Positions 5,014 to 9,750 of a stretch of 9,750 nucleotides of DNA are shown here, in pieces. How positions within the stretch are numbered: position 1 is the stretch's first letter; each line of letters begins with the position of its first letter. A model generated the notes under the pieces. That model made no database searches. It was given only the letters and a program-made list of their open reading frames with translations, and was not told where the DNA came from. The stretch comes from Candidatus Peregrinibacteria bacterium. GTDB taxonomy: Bacteria; Patescibacteriota; Gracilibacteria; Peribacterales; Peribacteraceae. Location: assembly GCA_016201685.1 (NCBI GenBank), contig JACQCJ010000006.1:1-9750 (forward strand). Direction: 5' to 3'. Both the position numbers and the translations under genes were made by a program.

Positions 5014-6696
5014 CTACTTCCAGAGAGTGCCCTTCGCAATCGGACTTTGGAGTTCCGTCCAGGTATAGTCGCTCGCTCCATCGCTCCAGTGCACGGCGCC
5101 ATTGTCGCCCAGGCTCCCGGGCTGGTTCAGCGTCACCTGGAGAAAGGGATTCACCGACCCTTGATCCACGGCGACATCCCCGTAGAGACGCAACACGATG
5201 GGATCGCGGCCGATGCTGCCCAGCTCGGGGGGGATGGCGGAGCAACTGACCGTGGAACCGTTCACCGAGCAGGAGAGGTGCGTCCCGCCGCTCGGCGATG
5301 CAAGGGACCAGTTCATCACGGCCACCGACGGCGCTTTGGATACCTGGAATTCGAGATTCCGCAACCGCACGGTCGCTCCCGTGAGAGCCTTCGCCGAAAA
5401 GGAGAATGCTCCAAGCACCTGGTACGTTCCGGTCGCGAGGACGGACTGAGTGTCCCCCGCATTCGCAACCGCGGTGATCGTTCCCTGCGCCGTTTCGTGC
5501 TTGGGGTAGACAGTCGCGGGTGCCGGCACGGTCCATGTGGACTGACTGTCCTGGCCGCGCACGCCCACCGACCATCGATCGACCTGCACGAGTTGACCGG
5601 GAAATCCGCCGTTATTCTTGGGATTGAGACGGACTTCGATGGCGAGCACCCGCTGTGTTCCCTTGGAAATCACGGAGCCTCCGCTCGAGACGAACGTCCC
5701 CTTCCAGGTCTTGTCCGAATCGTCCAAGTAGTGGCTGAGCGAGAGTTGGCCGATATCGCGACCGTCCTGATCCACGAGGAACATCGCGTCGATCGACGTG
5801 ATCTTCGCCTTCAGAACCACCGTGGCGGATTGGACGTAGATTCCCTCGTGTTCGGCGAAGAAATTGGCATCCGCGAGCGGCTGGCTTCGCCTTCCCAGAA
5901 TGAGAAAATGACTGCGCGAGGGGAGATCGAGGGCCACTGAAGAAGACGATGAAGAGGATGAAGACGGAAGAGACGAGGAAGAAGAACTGCTGAATGACGA
6001 TGCGACCGAGCTGCTCGAAGACGAACTCGCCAACGAAGAGGATGAGGAAATCACATGCCCTTGCTCGGCGCTGCGGTAGAGATCGAGTTCTCCCAAAGAC
6101 TCCGCATGGAAGGCCGCGACGAGCCGCGCCATCTCGCCGCGCGTGAGCGGGTCGCCCGGCTCAAGGGAAATCGGCAACGATGTCCGATGCTGCCCCGCCG
6201 CGCGGACGTACGGCGTGAACCATTCATCGCTTGGCTGATGATCGAGCGTGTAATCGTACAGATTGCCGAGCATCTTCAACGCTTCGGCGTAGAGGACCGG
6301 TCGCTCCGGATGGAAGCGGCCATCGGGGAATCCTTGGACGAGGCCGAGATATTTGGCGGCACACACGGTACGCGTGAACCATTGGCCGACCGACACGTCG
6401 GGAAAGCAGCCCTGATCGGACTCATCCGGAGTCCCATATCCTGTTTTCAGGAGTGGGAGATAGATAAGAATCTTGGCAAATTCCGCCCGATTGAGGCCCC
6501 GCTGCACTGCAAAGACATTCCCCGGATTTCCCTGGACTGCTCCAAGATTCGTCAGGAGACTGATCCCAGCGACTTCCGCCGTGCTGAACGTTCGGCTGTC
6601 ACGATAGAGATGCTGGGCGGTCGGCGTGTAATTGAGCGCAAGGACGATGCTCGGGGCAAGGAGCGTGAGAGCGATGAGGGAAGTGAGCCGACGCAT
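5014..6696 (-). CDS. Secreted S-layer homology (SLH) domain protein with poly-Ser linker
   Basis: This 560-aa protein starts at the ATG at 6694-6696 with a signal peptide (MRRLTSLIALTLLAPSIVLA). The frame is open further upstream to 6828, but that part only translates intergenic repeat. Three SLH-like repeats follow. They cover about 38-80 (FSTAEVAGISLL...LNRAEFAKIL), 98-147 (CFPDVSVGQWF...QGFPDGRFHPERPVLYAEALKML) and 157-200 (DEWFTPYV...EPGDPLTRGEMARLVAAF). Residues 217-253 are an almost pure Ser linker. The C-terminal ~300 residues are rich in predicted beta strands, Thr/Ser and Asn, with a final WSDGASDYTWTELQSPI; I cannot name this domain. SLH domains bind the cell-wall polymer, so the protein is probably anchored at the surface with the C-terminal part displayed outward. 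Ligand or adhesion function is unknown. No Shine-Dalgarno precedes the start. Confidence 0.9.
   Translation of the reverse strand: MRRLTSLIALTLLAPSIVLALNYTPTAQHLYRDSRTFSTAEVAGISLLTNLGAVQGNPGNVFAVQRGLNRAEFAKILIYLPLLKTGYGTPDESDQGCFPDVSVGQWFTRTVCAAKYLGLVQGFPDGRFHPERPVLYAEALKMLGNLYDYTLDHQPSDEWFTPYVRAAGQHRTSLPISLEPGDPLTRGEMARLVAAFHAESLGELDLYRSAEQGHVISSSSSLASSSSSSSVASSFSSSSSSSLPSSSSSSSSSVALDLPSRSHFLILGRRSQPLADANFFAEHEGIYVQSATVVLKAKITSIDAMFLVDQDGRDIGQLSLSHYLDDSDKTWKGTFVSSGGSVISKGTQRVLAIEVRLNPKNNGGFPGQLVQVDRWSVGVRGQDSQSTWTVPAPATVYPKHETAQGTITAVANAGDTQSVLATGTYQVLGAFSFSAKALTGATVRLRNLEFQVSKAPSVAVMNWSLASPSGGTHLSCSVNGSTVSCSAIPPELGSIGRDPIVLRLYGDVAVDQGSVNPFLQVTLNQPGSLGDNGAVHWSDGASDYTWTELQSPIAKGTLWK
5938..6048 (-). 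repeat. Serine-codon tract encoding the poly-Ser linker
   Basis: About 37 codons (residues 217-253 of the SLH protein) are nearly all Ser, broken by a few Leu, Ala, Val, Phe and Pro. Most codons are TCN, and third bases vary (TCA, TCC, TCT, TCG). The tract is therefore not a simple trinucleotide expansion and is probably maintained by selection. It separates the wall-binding SLH part from the exposed C-terminal part. Confidence 0.85.
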
Positions 6697-6764
6697 AACC
6701 GGAGGAGTGTACTGCGGATGACAATATTTCGCACGTTTTTGGGGAATTTTCAGGCACAGACGAA

Positions 6765-6832
6765 GAATTGCGATTTGCAAGTTGCGAATCGCGAATGAAA
6801 GCCCAAAGACTCCAATTTTCATTCGCAAATCG
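6765..6832. repeat. Intergenic palindromic repeat, GCGAATGA type, copy 2
   Basis: It opens with GAATTGCGATTTGC (6765-6778), identical to the 14-base head of the copy at 2580-2593. GCGAATGAAA (6791-6800) pairs perfectly with TTTCATTCGC (6817-6826), and CGATTTGC (6771-6778) can pair with GCAAATCG (6825-6832) as an outer stem. The element lies in the gap upstream of the SLH gene and overlaps the end of the lipase-maturation-factor gene: its right arm contains that gene's TGA stop (6819-6821) and last codons. The rest of the gap (6697-6764) holds no clear promoter. Confidence 0.75.
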
Positions 6833-8294
6833 TCTCCCGATGTTCCCCGAGCGTCGTGAAGTGGTACCGGAACAATTCCGCACGGATGAAGCGTGGTGGA
6901 TGATCGGGGAAGGGATTGCTCGCCAGAAGACTCAGAACGTCAGGGCTTCCTTGCAGCAGCCGGACGAGGAAGTTCTGGAACCAGGGATTCGCCTCGTACG
7001 GACTCAATGCCGCGAACCACATTTGCCAATCGAGGCGCGGTTGGTGCGGTTCGACGAAGGCCGGGACGCGGTCGAGCGCTCCGGGCTTCCAGCGGAATTC
7101 ATACGGAAACCAGTGCTGACCATCTTCACTCCCTTCGACGACGATCTCATCGCGCTCCCTCGTCATCACGCGGAAGAGGCCGTAACTGTTTGCGCTGCGC
7201 AGCGGCGAGAGCAATGAATCGAGAGTATCGATCGGCGGAAACGAGACGCCGGGAAGGACGGTCTCGAGAATTTGATTCGCCGTGACGAGGAGAATCGGAA
7301 TAGCGAGAATGCAGAAGAGGATTCCCAGCGCGAATGGCATCGATGGAAGAGTGGACGAGACGGGGAAAAAGGACTGCAATCGATGTGGAAGGATCGCTCG
7401 CCATTGAGCGTCATCGAGAAGCAGCAGCGAGAGCGCGATCGAGAGCAGATTGAAGAAGGTGTAATTGCCGGTGAGGAAAATGAGCACTTGCAGCACGATG
7501 AATCCCGCGCACGCGATTGCGCGCAGCGTCGGCGACCCGAGAATGAGAAAGGGGAAGACAATCTCGACGACGTACATCAAAAACACGGAAAAGCGCCCGA
7601 AGAGATCGGGGAGTTGATGGACGTACCAGCCGATCCAGGTGGGGAGCGGCTGCGTCTCGTAGTGATAGTGCAGCGCCGTGAGGTCTTTCCACGACGAATC
7701 GCCGCTCGTAAGCTTCACAACGCCCGACTCGAACATGAGACGGAAAAGCAGCCACCACAAGAGCAGGAGCGCTATCCGCGGCATCATGGTCTCTCGCAAG
7801 AAACCAGGAAACAGAGATTGAGGCGCGACGAAAATAGCGAGAAGGAGTGTTTCGAGCAGCAGAATATCCCATTGGAAGCTCAGGAATTCCTGCCCCGCGA
7901 CGACGAGCGAGAGGTAAAGGATCCAGAGAATGAGGAGGCTGATCGAGGGCGCGATGCCGAGGATGAGCGTGATGGAGAAGATGACGCCGAGCGCGCAGAG
8001 GATCGTGAGCATCGCATCGCTCGAGGAAAGCCAGAGGAGAGTCGGAGCAACCCGGAACCGATCGATGCCCGGAATCGCCGACTTCACGGCTTGCAGAAAA
8101 GACCCGACCGGCAGAATCCCATTGCTCCCGACGAGCCCCGTGATCTGCACCGAGAGCGACACAAAGGCAATGAGGGAAATCACGCCCAGCAGTCGCAGAA
8201 AGATCCACCGGCTGATCATGAAGTCCGGCGTGCCGCCCGTGAGCCATGTCACCCACGATCCGAGCGTGCTCTGGTCGGCAAGTGTGGAAAGCAT
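6819..8294 (-). CDS. Lipase maturation factor (LMF1) family membrane protein
   Basis: This 491-aa integral membrane protein shows the LMF hallmarks in order. They are GILPV (59-63), FLSFQWDILLLETLLLAIFVAP (137-158), and WWLLFRLMFESGVVKLTSGDSSW (180-202). TALHYHYETQPLPTWIGWYVHQLP (206-229) and LTGNYTFFNLL (274-284) follow. The soluble C-terminal part has SYGLFRVMTRERDEIVVEGS, YEFRWKPG and EPHQPRLDWQMWFAAL (about 415-430), then NPFP.HPPRFIRAELFRY. About eight or more hydrophobic segments lie between 28 and 340. In animals LMF1 acts in the ER to fold lipoprotein lipase; the role of bacterial members is not established. The ATG at 8294 is chosen. An in-frame ATG at 8375 would add 27 residues without family similarity and would overlap the upstream gene. 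The C-terminal TICE and the stop lie in the palindromic repeat. Confidence 0.93.
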   Translation of the reverse strand: MLSTLADQSTLGSWVTWLTGGTPDFMISRWIFLRLLGVISLIAFVSLSVQITGLVGSNGILPVGSFLQAVKSAIPGIDRFRVAPTLLWLSSSDAMLTILCALGVIFSITLILGIAPSISLLILWILYLSLVVAGQEFLSFQWDILLLETLLLAIFVAPQSLFPGFLRETMMPRIALLLLWWLLFRLMFESGVVKLTSGDSSWKDLTALHYHYETQPLPTWIGWYVHQLPDLFGRFSVFLMYVVEIVFPFLILGSPTLRAIACAGFIVLQVLIFLTGNYTFFNLLSIALSLLLLDDAQWRAILPHRLQSFFPVSSTLPSMPFALGILFCILAIPILLVTANQILETVLPGVSFPPIDTLDSLLSPLRSANSYGLFRVMTRERDEIVVEGSEDGQHWFPYEFRWKPGALDRVPAFVEPHQPRLDWQMWFAALSPYEANPWFQNFLVRLLQGSPDVLSLLASNPFPDHPPRFIRAELFRYHFTTLGEHRETICE

Positions 8295-8353
8295 GGGACG
8301 GATTCTAGAGGCAATTTTGGAGATAGAAAAACTGAGAACATGAGAATCAATGC

Positions 8354-9226
8354 CTATGTGCTCTTCCAGAACCATTTCATTTTTTTGCTTTGTTCAAATT
8401 CCGTGCTTGCCGTTGCAGGAGGATGAATGATTTTTTGAGGGTATGCCTTCTGCAGGAATTGCTCCAAAGCGAGACTTGTAGAGCCAGTATCTATCGTATC
8501 GATATACACGCCGATTTCCTTCTTCTCTTGAAATGGGAGATGACCGTCTGCATCAGTAGGGAACAATGCTTGAGATAAATCCTCGTGCAATGCCACTGCT
8601 CGCACGGGGAATGTTTTCCCTTTCAAGCGCCTCAGATAGGAACTGTACATTGTTGCCATCAGATAATCCCCCGAGAGAGGCGAAAAGATGCCAAGATCGT
8701 TTCGCCGAAGGAGCTCCTGAACAGAGCGCACTCCGAATTTGTTATTGTGAGTCAGGTCCCATGCAAGCGTGAAATCGGGATCGATGTGCAAACAGCGAAG
8801 GCGGCCGATGATTGAATTGCCAACGACGTCTCGCAAGCTGCTTCTGGCCCATGTGCTGATGCCGTACACGGAGTACTGTCTTTTTGCGTCGGAGAGAAGA
8901 TCCTGCCATCTTTCAAATTCTTTGGTGCCATGCATCGTCCTCGATATTTTCGCGGCAAAAAAATCTCCCGCTGCATTGGCTAACTGTTCTGCATGCAACA
9001 AGGCATCTTGGTGCGAGTGGATCGGCTCTTGTTTCCCAAACACCTTCAAAATTTTTCTCCGCAGGCGCAATCCTATTGTTTCCTCCTGAAAAATAGCCGT
9101 CCTCATCCTTCTCAGCCGAGTAACGGTTTCATCCATCCCTCGAATTTCCACATCCTTCCAGAGTCGTTCGATGCGAGCCATAGGTATATCATGCTTTACT
9201 TTACATATTTTGCAATAGCTCGCCAT
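8354..9226 (-). CDS. Uncharacterised protein with possible PRTase-like C-terminal motif
   Basis: The 290-aa product starts MASYCKICKVKHDIP; an in-frame TTG six codons upstream (9244) is the alternative start. The N-terminus has one CxxC (C5, C8) but no second pair, so a complete zinc ribbon is not visible. Residues about 15-70 are basic and helical (LRRMRTAIFQEETIGLRLRR). Near the C-terminus, VYIDTIDTGST (about 241-251) followed by LALEQFL resembles the PRPP-binding loop of type I phosphoribosyltransferases (hhhhDD..TTGST). A preceding GIFSPLSGDYLMATMYSSYL could be the first loop of such a fold. The usual second acidic residue of the loop is Thr here, so activity is uncertain. Codon composition seems more AT-rich than in the neighbouring membrane-protein gene. 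The next gene on the strand starts 59 bp downstream, so co-transcription is plausible. I do not recognise the family. Confidence 0.7.
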   Translation of the reverse strand: MASYCKICKVKHDIPMARIERLWKDVEIRGMDETVTRLRRMRTAIFQEETIGLRLRRKILKVFGKQEPIHSHQDALLHAEQLANAAGDFFAAKISRTMHGTKEFERWQDLLSDAKRQYSVYGISTWARSSLRDVVGNSIIGRLRCLHIDPDFTLAWDLTHNNKFGVRSVQELLRRNDLGIFSPLSGDYLMATMYSSYLRRLKGKTFPVRAVALHEDLSQALFPTDADGHLPFQEKKEIGVYIDTIDTGSTSLALEQFLQKAYPQKIIHPPATASTEFEQSKKMKWFWKST

Positions 9227-9295
9227 CGCCGCCCTGGCCTTCAAAATCCATGCGGATGCGGCGCCGGCGCGGGTGGTGGCGATGGTGGGGGGTTG

Positions 9296-9320
9296 AAAAA
9301 CTGAAGTGAGGGTCGCTCAC
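9296..9320 (-). terminator. Weak intrinsic terminator after the symporter fragment
   Basis: On the minus strand GTGAG and CTCAC (9320-9316 and 9310-9306) form a 5-bp stem around a 5-nt loop, followed by TTCAG and a run of five T. The symporter stop codon lies inside the stem. The stem is short, so efficiency is doubtful. It would separate the symporter fragment from the downstream 290-aa gene. Confidence 0.4.
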
Positions 9321-9637
9321 GCGTCAATCTTCGCCTTCTCCACATCAAAGGGGATTTTGCGAGGGAAGAGGAAAGCAAAAATCGCGGTGATAGCGATAAT
9401 GTCAATCGATGCAACGACGCTGATCCAGACGATGCCCTTGTAGTTTCCGTAGACAAAGAGCGGGACCCCGAGCACGAACGCCGTGAGGATGCCCCAGAAG
9501 ACGCCCGTGGAACTCAAGCGATTCCAGTAGAGGCTCAGCACCGTCGGCACCGCGATGCAGGCGGCAATGGTGTTGAAGATCCACCAGAGATACTGCAGCC
9601 CGAATCCCGGAATGTATACCCCTTCGCTTTCATTTTC
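9317..9637 (-). pseudogene. Sodium:solute symporter (SSS family), C-terminal fragment only
   Basis: The frame ending at the TGA 9319-9317 reads ...VYIPGFGLQYLWWIFNTI, then AACIAVPTVLSLYWNRLS, TGVFWGILTAFVLGVPLFVYGN and GIVWISVVASIDIIAITAIF. It ends FPRKIPFDVEKAKIDA. Three hydrophobic segments with the 'P.vLsLYWnR.s..G...GI' pattern match the last membrane helices of sodium:solute symporters, proteins of about 450-600 residues. Only about 106 codons are present. Going upstream the same frame meets a TGA at 9640-9638, and the sequence beyond it is hydrophilic and does not resemble a symporter. The break is therefore a rearrangement or deletion near 9620-9640, not a single nonsense change. The only start candidate is a GTG at 9550, within a membrane segment. 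It is most likely non-functional. Confidence 0.65.
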
Positions 9638-9750
9638 TCAATTTTCTCTCCACATCCGTTGTTCTCCATTTTCCTCAAGAAGACGTATGAAAGCTACGGA
9701 GGCATGCTTTGGAGAGTTTGCTGGTTGTCCAGATTTTGTGGGATTACTTA
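9638..9750. other. Unassigned right edge beyond the symporter breakpoint
   Basis: This edge is more AT-rich than the symporter remnant. On the plus strand an ATG at 9687 opens a frame to the window end (MKATEACFGEFAGCPDFVGLL), which could be the start of a gene continuing outside. On the minus strand a hydrophilic frame in register with the symporter remnant (for example VAFIRLLEENGEQRMWREN) ends at the TGA 9640-9638. Neither is long enough to identify, and no Shine-Dalgarno precedes the ATG. Confidence 0.3.

Noticed and set aside
6697..6828. 44-residue upstream extension of the SLH protein
   Set aside because: It translates the palindromic repeat and puts the signal peptide in the middle of the protein.
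7272..8426. Plus-strand frame of 384 codons
   Set aside because: It is antisense to the lipase-maturation-factor gene and extremely rich in Glu/Arg/Asp, as expected from the complement of membrane-protein codons.
9635..9641. Recoding of TGA as an amino acid to extend the symporter
   Set aside because: TGA ends several real genes here (pyrF, yraN, LMF), and the sequence beyond this TGA does not look like a symporter.

Overview
The window is a stretch of bacterial chromosome with moderately high GC and ordinary housekeeping plus surface-protein content. There are no rRNA or tRNA genes, no CRISPR array and no recognisable transposase. TGA is used as a normal stop at the ends of several genes (pyrF, yraN, the lipase-maturation-factor gene), so the standard bacterial code applies. 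The following suggest a Patescibacteria/CPR-type genome, perhaps of the Peregrinibacteria/Peribacteria kind: an SLH-domain surface protein with a long poly-serine linker, a RelE-like ORF with a 'KNISIKNPAFK' type C-terminus, almost no Shine-Dalgarno sequences in front of genes, and palindromic repeat units in most intergenic gaps. That placement is inference from style and recollection, not a database result.

Left part (1-921): the tail of a RelB/DinJ-like antitoxin overlaps by 4 bases (ATGA) a RelE-like toxin candidate. This pair converges on yraN (UPF0102, nuclease-fold protein), which lies on the minus strand. A divergent gap (922-1075) with a striking perfect 18-bp inverted repeat separates yraN from comM/yifB (1076-2578), an AAA+ Mg-chelatase-like helicase. 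YraN and ComM are both linked to DNA uptake or processing.

Middle part (2579-5013): after a 100-bp palindromic repeat comes an uncharacterised exported protein (2738-3778) with a signal peptide and a Met/Pro-rich tail. A gap of about 290 bp follows, packed with palindromes and a C-rich CTAG-CCCC tract. It runs up to pyrF (4071-4913), a type 2 orotidine-5'-phosphate decarboxylase. A perfect 15-bp inverted repeat with T/A tracts forms a probable bidirectional terminator between pyrF and the converging gene.

Right part (5014-9750): all recognised genes are on the minus strand. Read in their own direction they are: a truncated sodium:solute symporter tail (9637-9317), an uncharacterised 290-aa protein with a possible phosphoribosyltransferase-like motif (9226-8354), a lipase-maturation-factor family membrane protein (8294-6819), and a secreted three-SLH surface protein with a Ser linker and C-terminal beta-rich region (6696-5014). 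The last two are probably cell-envelope functions. Beyond the symporter fragment the right edge (9638-9750) has no assigned gene.

The most notable non-gene signal is the set of intergenic palindromes of at least four sequence types. One type occurs twice (2580 and 6765), and its second copy supplies the last codons and stop of the upstream gene. I did not find a clear new multi-gene system.
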